DNA of 64,000 bases from Staphylococcus simulans. GTDB taxonomy: Bacteria > Bacillota > Bacilli > Staphylococcales > Staphylococcaceae. Positions 8,741-19,157 of this stretch are shown here, one piece after another. Location of the stretch: positions 20,648 to 84,647 of the forward strand of contig NZ_PPRU01000035.1 of assembly GCF_002902285.1 (NCBI RefSeq), read 5' to 3'. Both the position numbers and the translations under genes were made by a program. The notes beneath the pieces are model-generated. The model did not search any database, was not told where the DNA came from, and saw nothing but the letters and a program-made list of their open reading frames with translations. How positions within the stretch are numbered: position 1 is the first letter of the stretch; each line of letters begins with the position of its first letter.

Positions 8741-10141
8741 ATGGAAACGATGACAAAACGACAAGAGGAAAAAGTTGAAACATTTAAAGCGATAGAAAAG
8801 CCGAAATTGCCGCTCAAAGAGAAAATTGCTTATGGATTTGGTGACTTAGGTAACGGAATGATGTTTGACTTAGGTCAAATTTACTTACTTAAATTTTACA
8901 CAGATATTTTAGGGATTTCTGCAGCATACGCGGGATTAGTATTCTTAGTTTCAAAGATTTTTGATGCCTTTGTAGATACAGGTGTGGGATCATATGTAGA
9001 TTCACGTAAAAATGTTGGGCCGCGAGGCAAATTCAGACCCTTTATTTTATTCGGTACAGTACCTTTAGCCATTATGACTGTAATGACCTTTATCACCCCG
9101 AATTTTGACTATACCGGAAAAGTGATATGGGCATTCGCCACTTACATGATATTCAGTATGGCCTATTCGATTGTAAACATTCCGTATGGTTCAGTTTCTG
9201 CATCTATGACAGTTAATGCAGAAGATCGTACACAACTTTCAGTATATAGAAACATGGGTTCACAACTTGCTGTAATTATTACTGGAATCGTTGTTTTACC
9301 TATGGTAAGCCAATTCCCTAATCAAGCCATTGGATTCCCAATTGTTGTGGGTGTACTTGCGGCAATCGGTGTGATTTTCCACATCATCTGTTACAAAGGT
9401 GTTAAAGAACGTTTTACAGTAGAACAACCTGATACAAAAGGACAAAGTAGAATCGCATTTAAAAACTTATTGAAAAATGGACCATTCGCAGTCCTTGCTT
9501 TCTATACACTATTAACAATCACAGCCTTGTTTTTAAAACAAGCAGCACAACTGTATTATTTCCAATATGTACTGGGTGAAGTGAATTTAGTTGGAATAGT
9601 CAGCATATTGAACTTTGTTGCTTTGATTCCAGCACTCTATTTAACAACAATCTTAAGTAAGAAGTTTGGTAAAAAAACCACTGCCATTATCGGGGTTGTC
9701 GGCTTTATCGTATGTGAAGTTCTAAACTATGCCTTCTTCGGTCACAACGTGGTGACATTCTTAATCGTCGGTACATTGAGTATGTTCTTCTTAGTTATTC
9801 CAAATACAGTAACATGGGCATTTATCGCAGACGTTGTTGAGTATGGTCAGTGGAAATCAGGTGTGCGTACAGAAGGTATTATTTATTCAAGTTACAGCTT
9901 TACACGTAAAGTATCACAAGCATTAGCAGGCTTTATCCCAGGTGTAGCGTTAACAATCATCGGTTATCAACCAAACGTTGCGCAATCAGCTGGCACATTA
10001 CAAGGCTTAGCACTTCTATATTTCTTAGTACCTGCAGTGATCTGTTTAATTGCGGTACTTGTCTTCGGAATATTCTATAAATTAACAGATAAACGACATA
10101 AACAAATTGTACAAGAATTAGCGTTAAGAGAAGAAATTTAA
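8741..10141 (+). CDS. GPH-family glucuronide:cation symporter
   Basis: A 466-residue membrane protein with about twelve transmembrane segments of the glycoside-pentoside-hexuronide (GPH) family. The family start is clear: KIAYGFGDLGNGMMFDLG, followed by VSKIFDAFVDTGVGSYVDSR. Placement inside the glucuronate operon makes glucuronide or glucuronate uptake the probable role (UidB-like). It lies 15 bp after kdgK and 15 bp before uxaC, with ribosome binding sites in both gaps. The first ~25 residues are a charged cytoplasmic leader. Confidence 0.88.
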   Translation: METMTKRQEEKVETFKAIEKPKLPLKEKIAYGFGDLGNGMMFDLGQIYLLKFYTDILGISAAYAGLVFLVSKIFDAFVDTGVGSYVDSRKNVGPRGKFRPFILFGTVPLAIMTVMTFITPNFDYTGKVIWAFATYMIFSMAYSIVNIPYGSVSASMTVNAEDRTQLSVYRNMGSQLAVIITGIVVLPMVSQFPNQAIGFPIVVGVLAAIGVIFHIICYKGVKERFTVEQPDTKGQSRIAFKNLLKNGPFAVLAFYTLLTITALFLKQAAQLYYFQYVLGEVNLVGIVSILNFVALIPALYLTTILSKKFGKKTTAIIGVVGFIVCEVLNYAFFGHNVVTFLIVGTLSMFFLVIPNTVTWAFIADVVEYGQWKSGVRTEGIIYSSYSFTRKVSQALAGFIPGVALTIIGYQPNVAQSAGTLQGLALLYFLVPAVICLIAVLVFGIFYKLTDKRHKQIVQELALREEI

Positions 10142-10156
10142 AAGGAGCGTTTAACT

Positions 10157-11578
10157 ATGGCATTTATCAACGAAACTTTTATGTTAAATAATGATAAAGC
10201 AGTACAACTTTATAAAGATTACGCAAAAGATATGCCGATCTATGACTATCATTGTCATTTAGACCCTAAACAAATCAGTGAGGATCATCACTTTGATAAC
10301 ATTACAGATTTATGGTTGAGCGGCGATCATTATAAATGGAGAGTCATGCGTGCTCAAGGTATCGAAGAACGTTACATCACTGGAGATGCGGACAAAAAAG
10401 AAAAGTTTGTCAAATGGGCACAAGCACTTCAAAACGCAGTCGGCAACCCAGTGTATCACTGGTCACAATTAGAACTTGCGATGTACTTCGGTGTCTATGA
10501 TTTATTAACTGAAGATAACGCAGAAGAAATTTATGAGCGTGTGAATCAATATCTGAAAGACAATCATGTGACAACGCAATCTTTAATTAAAGAATCAAAA
10601 GTTAATTTGATTTGTACGACAGATAATCCAACAGATGATTTACATTATCATGATGAAATTAAAGCCCAATCTGATTTCAAAACAGCGGTTTTACCAGCAT
10701 TTAGACCTGATGCAGCATTTAAAATCGGTTCACAAGATTTCTTAGATTTTGTTGAAAAACTAGCTGAGATTACTCAACCGATTCAAAGTGTTGAAAGCTT
10801 CATTGACAGTTTGAAACAACGTATCGATTACTTCCACAGCAAAGGCGGCAGATTAGCTGACCATGGTTTGGAACGAATTGATTATGAAGATTTCACATCA
10901 GAAGAAATCACGGACATCTTCAGAAAAGCATTAAGCAAAGAAACGGTTTCTGATTTTGAAAAAGCACAATTTATCACATTCGTCTTAAATGAGTTAAGCA
11001 AAGCATACGCTGACAAAGGATGGACAATGCAAATTCACTTCGGTGCGATCAGAAATAACAATACGAGAGCATTTGAAAAGCTAGGTCCAGACACAGGTTT
11101 TGATTCAATTAACGATCAAACGAACTTAGCGTATAACTTGAACCATTTACTAGATATGATGGAACGTGAAGATCACTTACCAAAAACGATTCTTTACAAC
11201 TTGAACCCAAATTATAACGACGTTGTAGGTTCAACAATTGCGAACTTCCAAACAGAGCCAGGTATTGCGAGTAAAATCCAACACGGTGCTGGCTGGTGGT
11301 TCAACGATACAAAACGCGGCATGTTGAGACAAATGTCATCACTAGCTGATCAAGGTATGTTGATGCACTTTGTAGGTATGTTGACAGACTCAAGAAGCTT
11401 TATCTCATACGCACGACATGAATACTTCCGTCGTATTCTATGCACATATATCGGAGAGATGGTTGAAAATGGTGAAATTCCAGATGAACCCGCATTATTA
11501 GAAAAATTAATTAAAGGCATTTGTTACAACAATGCTTATCATTACTTTGGATTAATTAAGGAGGAGAATAATCAATGA
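10157..11578 (+). CDS. uxaC: Glucuronate isomerase
   Basis: A 473-residue amidohydrolase-fold isomerase converting D-glucuronate to D-fructuronate (and galacturonate to tagaturonate). Metal ligands are visible in YDYHCHLDP (His32, His34), with further family motifs in [12 protein letters not shown] and [13 protein letters not shown], and a C-terminal [21 protein letters not shown] block. Length is normal. Its stop codon overlaps the uxuA start (ATGA). Confidence 0.96.
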   Translation: MAFINETFMLNNDKAVQLYKDYAKDMPIYDYHCHLDPKQISEDHHFDNITDLWLSGDHYKWRVMRAQGIEERYITGDADKKEKFVKWAQALQNAVGNPVYHWSQLELAMYFGVYDLLTEDNAEEIYERVNQYLKDNHVTTQSLIKESKVNLICTTDNPTDDLHYHDEIKAQSDFKTAVLPAFRPDAAFKIGSQDFLDFVEKLAEITQPIQSVESFIDSLKQRIDYFHSKGGRLADHGLERIDYEDFTSEEITDIFRKALSKETVSDFEKAQFITFVLNELSKAYADKGWTMQIHFGAIRNNNTRAFEKLGPDTGFDSINDQTNLAYNLNHLLDMMEREDHLPKTILYNLNPNYNDVVGSTIANFQTEPGIASKIQHGAGWWFNDTKRGMLRQMSSLADQGMLMHFVGMLTDSRSFISYARHEYFRRILCTYIGEMVENGEIPDEPALLEKLIKGICYNNAYHYFGLIKEENNQ

Positions 11579-12621
11579 AGATGACATTTCGTTGGTATGG
11601 TAAAGAAGATCCAATTAGTTTAGAGTACATTCGTCAAATTCCTGGTATGGAAGGAATTGTCAGCGCAATTTATGATGTACCTGTTGGTGAAGTTTGGCCA
11701 TTAGATAAAATCGAAGCACTAAAGAAAGAGATAGAAGATGCTGGTTTAGAGTTATCTGTGATTGAAAGTGTACCAGTACATGAAGATATTAAGTTAGGAC
11801 GTCCTACACGTGACAAGTATATTGAAAACTACCAACAAACATTACGTAATTTAAGAAAAGCAGGAATTAAAGTTGTGTGCTATAATTTTATGCCAGTGTT
11901 TGATTGGACGCGTTCAGACTTAGAATATCGTTTAGACGATGGTTCAACTGCTTTAATCTATAACGAAGACCATATCAAAAAGATGGATCCATTAAGCGGG
12001 GAACTTGCATTACCTGGTTGGGATTCAAGTTATACGAAAGATGATTTAGCAGATTTATTTAAAGCTTATGAATCTGTTGATGAAGAAAAGCTATGGGAAA
12101 ACTTGTCTTACTTTATTAATAAAATTATCCCTGTAGCTGAAGAGGAAGATATTTTAATGGCGATTCATCCGGATGATCCACCATGGAATATTTTCGGCTT
12201 ACCACGAATCATCACAAATAAAGAAAACTTAGAACGCTTCATTAATCTATATGATTCAAAATCAAACGGTTTAACAATGTGTTCAGGTTCATTAGGCTGT
12301 GATAAAAACAATGATTTCCCTGAAATGTTACGTTACTTTGGTAAAAAAGACCGCGTACACTTCGTGCATGCGCGTAATATCAAACATACAGGTACACACT
12401 CATTTGAAGAATCTGCACACCCATCAGAAAAAGGTTCATTAGATATGTATGAAATTGTTAAAGCCATGCATGATTTCGGTTATGAAGGGCCGGTACGTCC
12501 AGACCATGGTCGTATGATCTGGGGCGAAACAGGTAAACCAGGTTACGGTTTATATGACAGAGCACTAGGTGCGACATATTTAATCGGACTTTATGAAGCA
12601 GTAAGCAAAGGTAAGGAGTGA
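11575..12621 (+). CDS. uxuA: Mannonate dehydratase
   Basis: A 348-residue TIM-barrel enzyme dehydrating D-mannonate to 2-keto-3-deoxygluconate. Recognised by the [12 protein letters not shown] start, AIHPDDPPW (residues 196-204, metal/substrate ligands), the CSGSLG loop and [12 protein letters not shown] near the C-terminus. Length fits the family. It overlaps uxaC by four bases and is followed after 4 bp by the mannonate oxidoreductase, consistent with one polycistronic message. Confidence 0.96.
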   Translation: MKMTFRWYGKEDPISLEYIRQIPGMEGIVSAIYDVPVGEVWPLDKIEALKKEIEDAGLELSVIESVPVHEDIKLGRPTRDKYIENYQQTLRNLRKAGIKVVCYNFMPVFDWTRSDLEYRLDDGSTALIYNEDHIKKMDPLSGELALPGWDSSYTKDDLADLFKAYESVDEEKLWENLSYFINKIIPVAEEEDILMAIHPDDPPWNIFGLPRIITNKENLERFINLYDSKSNGLTMCSGSLGCDKNNDFPEMLRYFGKKDRVHFVHARNIKHTGTHSFEESAHPSEKGSLDMYEIVKAMHDFGYEGPVRPDHGRMIWGETGKPGYGLYDRALGATYLIGLYEAVSKGKE

Positions 12622-12625
12622 GCAT

Positions 12626-13468
12626 ATGATTCCATACGAAATTGATTTAAACAATAAAACAGTAGTAGTGACTGGTGGTAATGGTGTCATCGGTTCAGCG
12701 ATGTCGAAATCATTAGCTCAAGTCGGTGCTAATATTGCGATTATTGGGTTGAATGATGAGACAGGTGCACAAGTTGTACGTGAGATTGAAGAAGCGGGCG
12801 GTAAAGCACTTTTCATTTCAGCAAGCGTTACAGATAAAGCACAGATGGAACAAGCAAAAACAAAAATCCATGAAGCATTTGGCAAAGTGGATGTGTTAAT
12901 TAACGGTGCAGGCGGTAACCATCCTAAAGGTACGACGGATGATGAACATTTTGATAAAGATAATAAAGATCAAATGCAGACATTCTTTGAATTGGATGAA
13001 GCAAGTGTTGGTTTTGTGTTCGACTTGAACTTCTTAGGTACGTTCATTCCATCACAAGTCTTTGCGCAAGACATGATTGATAACAAAGAAGCAACAATCA
13101 TCAACATTTCATCAATGAACGCATTTACACCATTAACTAAGATTCCAGCATACAGTGGAGCAAAAGCAGCTGTCAGCAACTTCACGCAATGGTTAAGTGT
13201 TTACCTTGCTGATACAGGCGTACGTGTTAATGCGATTGCGCCAGGGTTCTTAGTGACATCTCAAAATGAAAAGTTATTAATTAAAGAAGATGGCAGTTAT
13301 TCAGCACGTGCAGAAAAAATCTTGAATGCGACACCTTTACATCGTTTTGGTAAACCAGAAGAATTAATCGGTGCATTATTCTTCTTAGTCGATTACCGTT
13401 CATCAAGCTTTGTGGACGGCGTAGTATTACCAGTTGATGGCGGGTTCAATGCATATTCAGGCGTATAA
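12626..13468 (+). CDS. uxuB: D-mannonate oxidoreductase (fructuronate reductase), SDR type
   Basis: A 280-residue short-chain dehydrogenase/reductase. The NAD(P)-binding loop [11 protein letters not shown] is at residues 16-26, NGAGGNHP follows, and the catalytic Ser162/163, Tyr176 and Lys180 sit in ISSMNAF and AYSGAK. By position between uxuA and uidA it should reduce fructuronate to mannonate. This is the SDR form known from Gram-positive bacteria, unrelated to the long-chain UxuB of E. coli. Function is assigned mainly from the operon. Confidence 0.85.
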   Translation: MIPYEIDLNNKTVVVTGGNGVIGSAMSKSLAQVGANIAIIGLNDETGAQVVREIEEAGGKALFISASVTDKAQMEQAKTKIHEAFGKVDVLINGAGGNHPKGTTDDEHFDKDNKDQMQTFFELDEASVGFVFDLNFLGTFIPSQVFAQDMIDNKEATIINISSMNAFTPLTKIPAYSGAKAAVSNFTQWLSVYLADTGVRVNAIAPGFLVTSQNEKLLIKEDGSYSARAEKILNATPLHRFGKPEELIGALFFLVDYRSSSFVDGVVLPVDGGFNAYSGV

Positions 13469-13488
13469 TAAATGAAGGAGAGAATGAT

Positions 13489-15288
13489 ATGTTATATCCA
13501 ATTACAACAGAAACAAGAAATATTATTGATTTAAATGGCACTTGGAAATTCCGATTAGAACATGCGAATGAAAAGTTAGATGCGACACAACCATTAGATA
13601 CTGATTTAGTGATGAGTGTCCCAGGTTCATATAACGAGCAAGGTGCGATTAGTGAGATTCGTAACCATGTGGGTACTGTCTTTTACGAAAGAGACTTTAT
13701 CGTACCAAAAGCATTACGTGACGAGCGTTTAGTTTTACGTTTCGGATCAGCTACACATGAAGCGGTTGTATATATTGATGGTGAAGAAGTTGTATCTCAT
13801 AAAGGTGGTTTCTTACCATTTGAAGTAGATATTACAGATAAAGTTGGCGCAGGCAGCCACCGTTTAACTGTGTCAGTAAACAACATTTTAGATCACTCAA
13901 CACTACCTGTAGGTAACTATGAAGAGTTTACAGATGAAGATGGCAACTTAATCAGAAAGAACACACCAAACTTCGACTTCTTTAACTATTCTGGCTTACA
14001 CCGTCCGGTTAAAATCTACACAACACCACATAAATATGTAGAAGATATTACAGTGGTACCTAAGGTTGAAGGTGACAATGCGACAGTTCGTTATGAAACT
14101 GAGGTTGTCGGTGATGTGGAAGAGATACGTGTTGAATTATTAGATGAAGAAGGTACAATCGTAGGTTCAGCAACAGGTGCACAAGGTGACATCAAAGTAG
14201 AAAACCCACGTCTATGGGAACCGTTAAACGCATATTTATATAACTTAAAAGTAACGTTATTTGACAATGGTGAAGTAGTTGATACGTATACAGAACGTGT
14301 AGGTATCCGCTCTGTTGAAGTGAAAGATGGTCAATTCTTAATCAACAACAAACCATTCTACTTCAAAGGATTCGGTAAACACGAAGATACACCTATCAAT
14401 GGTAGAGGCTATAATGAAAACGCAAATGTTATGGACTTGAACTTAATGAAGTGGATCAATGCGAACTCATTCAGAACAGCGCACTATCCTTATTCAGAAG
14501 AAATGATGCGTCTTGCGGATGAACAAGGTATTGTAGTAATTGATGAAACTACTGCAGTAGGGGTTCACTTGAACTTCTTAGTACATTTAGGTAAATCAAA
14601 TAATCCTATTGATACATGGAAAGACATTAAAACAAAAGAAGCGCATGAACAAGTGATTCGTGAATTAATCGCACGTGATAAAAACCATGCATGTGTTGTA
14701 ATGTGGTCTATCGCTAACGAACCAGAATCAGATGCTAAAGGTGCGAAAGAATACTTCGAACCGCTTGTACAACTGGCAAGAGACCTAGACCCACAAGATC
14801 GTCCAATGACAATCGTAACAATCATGTTCTCACAACCTGATAACTGTCAAGTTCAAGATTTAGTCGATGTACTTTGCTTGAACAGATATTATGGTTGGTA
14901 TGTAGACCAAGGCGATTTAAGAGCAGCGAAAGCATCATTGAAGAAAGAAATGGATGGCTGGTCTAAAGTACAACCGAATAAGCCAATTATGTTTACAGAA
15001 TACGGTGCAGATACTGTAGCTGGATTACACGCAATCGATGACATTATGTTCACAGAAGAATACCAAGTGAAATATTACGAAGCTAACCATGAAATCGTAG
15101 ACCAATATCCACAGTTTATCGGGGAACAAACTTGGAACTTCGCTGACTTCGAAACAAGTACAGGCCATATTCGTGTCCAAGGTAACCGTAAAGGTATCTT
15201 CACAAGAGATCGTAAACCAAAATCTGTAGCGTTCTACTTCAAAGAGCGTTGGGCAAATATTCCAGATTTCTACTATAAAACAAAGTAA
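13489..15288 (+). CDS. uidA: Beta-glucuronidase
   Basis: A 599-residue glycoside hydrolase family 2 enzyme with no signal peptide, so it acts on glucuronides already taken up. The acid/base Glu411 is in WSIANEPES and the nucleophile Glu504 in FTEYGADT. The Asn566-Arg-Lys568 triad that recognises the glucuronate carboxylate is present, at the same numbering as in E. coli. This separates it from beta-galactosidases. It is the last gene of the operon and is followed by a strong terminator. Confidence 0.96.
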   Translation: MLYPITTETRNIIDLNGTWKFRLEHANEKLDATQPLDTDLVMSVPGSYNEQGAISEIRNHVGTVFYERDFIVPKALRDERLVLRFGSATHEAVVYIDGEEVVSHKGGFLPFEVDITDKVGAGSHRLTVSVNNILDHSTLPVGNYEEFTDEDGNLIRKNTPNFDFFNYSGLHRPVKIYTTPHKYVEDITVVPKVEGDNATVRYETEVVGDVEEIRVELLDEEGTIVGSATGAQGDIKVENPRLWEPLNAYLYNLKVTLFDNGEVVDTYTERVGIRSVEVKDGQFLINNKPFYFKGFGKHEDTPINGRGYNENANVMDLNLMKWINANSFRTAHYPYSEEMMRLADEQGIVVIDETTAVGVHLNFLVHLGKSNNPIDTWKDIKTKEAHEQVIRELIARDKNHACVVMWSIANEPESDAKGAKEYFEPLVQLARDLDPQDRPMTIVTIMFSQPDNCQVQDLVDVLCLNRYYGWYVDQGDLRAAKASLKKEMDGWSKVQPNKPIMFTEYGADTVAGLHAIDDIMFTEEYQVKYYEANHEIVDQYPQFIGEQTWNFADFETSTGHIRVQGNRKGIFTRDRKPKSVAFYFKERWANIPDFYYKTK

Positions 15289-15382
15289 GCCAATGATTGA
15301 AACTCACTGAACATTAAAATATTAAATAATAATTACTCCCAAAATCCAATATGTAAGTATATAAACAAAGCCTACTATATAA

Positions 15383-15418
15383 AAACAGCGCAGCCTCCCA
15401 GGGTTGCGCTGTTTGTTT
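15383..15418. terminator. Terminator between uidA and PepSY gene
   Basis: AAACAGCGCA (15383-15392) pairs with TGCGCTGTTT (15405-15414), with inner CC/GG pairs. A-rich and T-rich flanks suit both converging transcripts. Confidence 0.85.
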
Positions 15419-15425
15419 CTGTTGA

Positions 15426-16772
15426 TTAATTCAATTGTTTATTTCGCTTATCTTTGAAGTATAAGAGTGTTTCTATAATAAAAACGATAATGAGTGAGAA
15501 GCCGAATAAAGGCATTAAAACTCCTAAGATAATCAAAGTGATTATAAGTGAAATAGACATCGGCTTTTTCACACGTCTTGGTAGCATTTCAGCTTGTTTC
15601 ATGTGTTTTAAGCGTCTAAACCAAGACATGAAACCAAAGATGATTCCGCCTAAAAAGGCGATACATACGAGTAAGTTAATGATTTTGTTAGCCATACCGA
15701 AGAGGTGGCCTTCGTGAAGCGGAATACCCCAAGTTAACCATTTCGCTAGGATACCGTAATCTTGATAATCCACTTTGCCTAATTGTTTACCAGTATATTG
15801 ATCCATATAACGTGTGGTTTCTTTTTCAGGTGCGACATCAAAGCCGGTTACACCACTATTGCTGGCTTTAGATAGCGTAAAGGAACCATCAGGACTGGTT
15901 GGATAAACAATCGCAAAAGGACGTGTTAAACCTTGCTTTTCAGCGTTGTGAATCACTTTATCCAAAGATAATTGACCGGGAATGTTTGTCATCGGCATCG
16001 CCATACCACCGTGATGCCCGCCACCTTCTGATTGTGGTGCTGCTTTTTGTCTTAAAGCCCATGGAATTTCATTGGCTTCTGATTTAGGTGGATTTGCGAC
16101 GAGTTGAGTTTGTCCTAATTGTGGGTACGCAGTAGAAATCTGATTGATTTTAGCACCCATGAAGCCAGACCAAGGTAAGCCTGTAAAGACTAAGATTAAC
16201 ATCGGAATAGCGATTATTAATCCGACAATCGCATGCCATTTTTGGAATTTGAGTACTTTGTTGTTAGATTTTAATAACTTTTTACGTACTAACATATAAA
16301 TACCAGATAATATCATAAAAACAGTCCAACATGCGGTTAATTCAACTAAGTAGTTAATCGCAGTATTTTCGGTCGAAAGGGAACTATGTATACTTCTGAC
16401 CATATTGGAATAGGTGTATTTCGCATTTTGTTGATCGACAATTTGGTTATGATTGTCTAGAAAAATATAGTAAGAATTACCTTCCATATCACCAATTGTG
16501 ATGCGGTTATTGTAAGGTGACTCCATCACACTGACTTTATTGATAGTGTAACCAGGATGTTCTTTTTCGATTTGTTTAATCGCATCGGTCATAGATTGTT
16601 GTTTTGTATGTTCGCTTTGACCATAGAATTCGTGCTTATACAATTGATTTTCAACTTCAGGGAAGAAAAGATAAGCAATACCTGACAAAGTCAAAGTAAT
16701 TAATAAAGGCGTAATAAAGACCGCAGCGTAAAAGTGTAATCGCTGCATAGGATTAAATGTGTTGGGTTTCAT
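15426..16772 (-). CDS. PepSY-associated TM-helix membrane protein
   Basis: A 448-residue membrane protein of the PepSY_TM family. An N-terminal FNPMQRLHFYAAVFITPLLITLTLSGIAYLFFP helix is followed by a large extracytoplasmic part and then further helices. The extracytoplasmic part includes a His/Met-rich stretch (GGGHHGGMAMPM, around residue 255). A late segment (WGIPLHEGHLFGM) has the conserved histidines of the family, and the C-terminus is basic. Homologues are often metal- or siderophore-related reductases or flavocytochrome partners. The His/Met stretch may bind metal, but no substrate can be stated. Confidence 0.8.
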   Translation of the reverse strand: MKPNTFNPMQRLHFYAAVFITPLLITLTLSGIAYLFFPEVENQLYKHEFYGQSEHTKQQSMTDAIKQIEKEHPGYTINKVSVMESPYNNRITIGDMEGNSYYIFLDNHNQIVDQQNAKYTYSNMVRSIHSSLSTENTAINYLVELTACWTVFMILSGIYMLVRKKLLKSNNKVLKFQKWHAIVGLIIAIPMLILVFTGLPWSGFMGAKINQISTAYPQLGQTQLVANPPKSEANEIPWALRQKAAPQSEGGGHHGGMAMPMTNIPGQLSLDKVIHNAEKQGLTRPFAIVYPTSPDGSFTLSKASNSGVTGFDVAPEKETTRYMDQYTGKQLGKVDYQDYGILAKWLTWGIPLHEGHLFGMANKIINLLVCIAFLGGIIFGFMSWFRRLKHMKQAEMLPRRVKKPMSISLIITLIILGVLMPLFGFSLIIVFIIETLLYFKDKRNKQLN

Positions 16773-17079
16773 AATTTACCTATTTATCTATATAAAATAT
16801 AATGATTTCGCTTTATATAAAAGCTACATTATATTATTACAGATTTTTAAATAGATGAAAGGACAAATGTTTGTCATATTTTGAAAATTGTATGACGGAA
16901 GTGTGAAAATTATTGGTTTTTAATAAAAAGAATGAGAATTAAGTAGCATTGTTATTCATAAAAATTAAAATTGTTTAAAGTAGTCAAAAGGTCGTGTGAA
17001 AATTGGAATTTTTGCCAATGTTCGCCTTTTTTATGTTCGGTAAGCTTAAATTGAAAGTAATTTTAAAGGAGCGATCATT
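16773..17079. other. 307-bp divergent intergenic region
   Basis: This AT-rich divergent promoter region lies between the PepSY gene and the MFS gene. It has several TATAAT-like hexamers on both strands and a possible degenerate iron-box sequence around 16932-16960 that I could not confirm. No ORF. Confidence 0.5.
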
Positions 17080-18300
17080 ATGAATAACAACAAAGCAAAT
17101 CAAGTTAGTAATCGATATTGGATAAAACTTGTTGCAGTCTTTACATTAGGTTGGTTAGTTATTTATGCAGCACGCACAATATTAAATCCGATTATGGGTA
17201 ATATTAAAGCTGAATTTACCTTAGATAATGCTCAATTAGGATTAATAATGAGTTTGTTCTTTATTGGTTATACCGTTACACAAATTCCTTCAGGTATCAT
17301 GGGGGATAAAATAGGTCGAAAGAAAATATTAGTACCTAGTTTTTTAGTTTTTGGTATCTTTATGGTTATTACAGGTTTGATGCCTAGCTATTTCTTATTT
17401 GTTATCGCATGGGTGATTGTAGGTTTAGCACAAGGTATGTTCTATGGTCCACAATATGCACTTTCGTCAGAAGCTATACCAGAAAAAAATATCACTTTAG
17501 GCAGTGCTTTAATTATTAGTGGTATGGCTTTTGGAACATCAATCGGTTATTTTATCTCGAGTATTTCAGTTTCTGAGATGGGAATGAGCTGGAGAATACC
17601 ATTTTATATTATGGCAGTACCGATACTTATCATCGCGTTTTTAATGTATCGTATTATTAAAGAACGCCCACGTAAACAAGTGCAGCAAGACGAAAATATA
17701 GCGCCATTTAAAATGTCTAGTTTATTTAAAAATCGAAATCTAATTCTAGCTTATATTATTATCTTCTGTTCCATTTATGGATTCTTTATGATTATTACTT
17801 GGTTACCGTATTACTTAGAATCAGAAAGAGGTATCAATGGTGCACAGGTAGCTTTTGTTGCATCACTCGTACCTTGGGCAGCTATTCCAGGCTCTTTATT
17901 CTTTAGTTGGTTATCAGATAAGTTAGGAAGAAGAAAACCAGTATTAATGATTATGTTACCGTTAGCGTTTATTTTTACAGCATCTATCGTATTTTTCGAT
18001 AACTTAGTCATTCTATATATTGCATTAATCGGCTATGGAATTGTTGGTAAAATCAGTACAAACCCAGTTTTAATTGCTGTTGTTGCGGATAATGCGCCTA
18101 AAAGTGCATTAGGTACATCATTCAGTGTTTATAACTTCATCGGAATGACCGCTTCAATCTTAGCCCCATACATTACAGGCTTCTTAACCGATCTTACAGG
18201 TTCAATGGCCATTGGGTTCTATTTAGCAGCGCTATTACTTGTGGTTGGTTTAGTAGCAGCATTGATGCTAAAAGAAAAAGGAAAAGTACAAGCACATTAA
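17080..18300 (+). CDS. MFS transporter, ACS-like
   Basis: A 406-residue twelve-helix major facilitator. The loop 2-3 signature GDKIGRKKILVP and SDKLGRRKPVL in the second half are clear. NPIMGNIKAEFTLDNAQLGLIMSLFFIGYTVTQIPSG resembles the anion:cation symporter branch, which includes hexuronate carriers. It is 1.8 kb downstream of uidA on the same strand but separated by a convergent gene. A second hexuronate porter is therefore only a possibility. AAAGGAGCGA precedes the ATG. Confidence 0.82.
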   Translation: MNNNKANQVSNRYWIKLVAVFTLGWLVIYAARTILNPIMGNIKAEFTLDNAQLGLIMSLFFIGYTVTQIPSGIMGDKIGRKKILVPSFLVFGIFMVITGLMPSYFLFVIAWVIVGLAQGMFYGPQYALSSEAIPEKNITLGSALIISGMAFGTSIGYFISSISVSEMGMSWRIPFYIMAVPILIIAFLMYRIIKERPRKQVQQDENIAPFKMSSLFKNRNLILAYIIIFCSIYGFFMIITWLPYYLESERGINGAQVAFVASLVPWAAIPGSLFFSWLSDKLGRRKPVLMIMLPLAFIFTASIVFFDNLVILYIALIGYGIVGKISTNPVLIAVVADNAPKSALGTSFSVYNFIGMTASILAPYITGFLTDLTGSMAIGFYLAALLLVVGLVAALMLKEKGKVQAH

Positions 18301-18350
18301 TAATATAGTAATTATGAATAAAACGATAAATAGAAGTTTATAAACATATT

Positions 18351-18386
18351 TAAAAATCCCCTCGCTATTCGTAGTAGTGAGGGGAT
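18351..18386. terminator. Terminator-like hairpin, best on minus strand
   Basis: ATCCCCTCGCTA (18356-18367) pairs with TAGTGAGGGGAT (18375-18386). The uridine tract exists only for a minus-strand transcript (AAAAA precedes the stem on plus). No minus-strand gene is visible upstream of it. Confidence 0.55.
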
Positions 18387-18580
18387 AAGTGCATCCATGT
18401 CAGTTTCTTTGTTAACAAATTTTAGCATTGTTCGATGAGACAGTGAAAAAAATGAGCCACCTCTATTTCATTTACGAACATTCCGCAAAGTTTGTTTAGT
18501 TACTGTAAATAGGGTTTTTAAAGAAGGAAAGTTTGGTTACGTTAAAGATGAGTAAACTAGATAAACTTAGGAGGCCTATA

Positions 18581-19018
18581 ATGAGAAAAATCGGTATCTT
18601 TTTAACAACGTTAGTTGCGGTAGCATTAATTTTTACTGGAATTGAAGACATTGTGAAAGGTGCAGAAGCGCAAGCAGCTAAAGCAGTTACGGGTGAAGTA
18701 GTTTCTGATGAATTGGATCCAGACGGTGACGGATGGGCAAATATCGGATTTGAAAATATCAAATTAGATGAACCTTACCAAACTAAGTTAGTTCAATTAA
18801 CACATCTGAAAGATACAGGTAAAATGTCTACGACTGAATATAATGAAAAAGTTGCTGCATTAATTTCAGAAGCAAGATCAATTGATGCATCTCAATCACA
18901 AGAATTACCAGCAGCTGGTGAAGCTGAAATAAATCTTGTATTAGTAATCTTTGGCTTGTGTATTTCATTAATAGGTATGGTAACTGTTATGACTAGTAGA
19001 AAACGTAAAAGTGAATAG
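18581..19018 (+). CDS. Small LPAAG-anchored surface protein with SHOCT-like segment
   Basis: A 145-residue protein. The ATG at 18581 is chosen because TTAGGAGG lies just upstream, and translation from it gives a clean signal peptide (MRKIGIFLTTLVAVALIF). The mature part has an acidic DPDGDG loop (residues 46-51) resembling a calcium loop. Next comes LVQLTHLKDTGKMSTTEYNEK (about 70-90), similar to the SHOCT motif. It ends with LPAAG (109-113), a hydrophobic helix and an RKRK tail, which is the layout of a sortase substrate. LPXAG is a known variant of LPXTG in staphylococci. No precise function is recognised. Confidence 0.75.
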   Translation: MRKIGIFLTTLVAVALIFTGIEDIVKGAEAQAAKAVTGEVVSDELDPDGDGWANIGFENIKLDEPYQTKLVQLTHLKDTGKMSTTEYNEKVAALISEARSIDASQSQELPAAGEAEINLVLVIFGLCISLIGMVTVMTSRKRKSE

Positions 19019-19038
19019 TTCAGTACTCTGTAATTTTT

Positions 19039-19060
19039 AAGCAGCTTCGGCTGCTTTTTT
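19039..19060 (+). terminator. Intrinsic terminator, TTCG tetraloop
   Basis: AAGCAGC, loop TTCG, GCTGCTT, then a T run. Confidence 0.92.
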
Positions 19061-19157
19061 CTATTTTCTGTCATTGACATACTTTAATGATAGGCATACA
19101 ATAATTCTGAAAATTACGAAAACATCAGGTCTTTTGCATCACGAGAGGAGTCTTTTT

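Noticed and set aside
16925..16960. A Fur box upstream of the PepSY/MFS pair (GAATGAGAATTAAG).
   Set aside because: Only one half-site resembles the consensus; symmetry is too poor to call.
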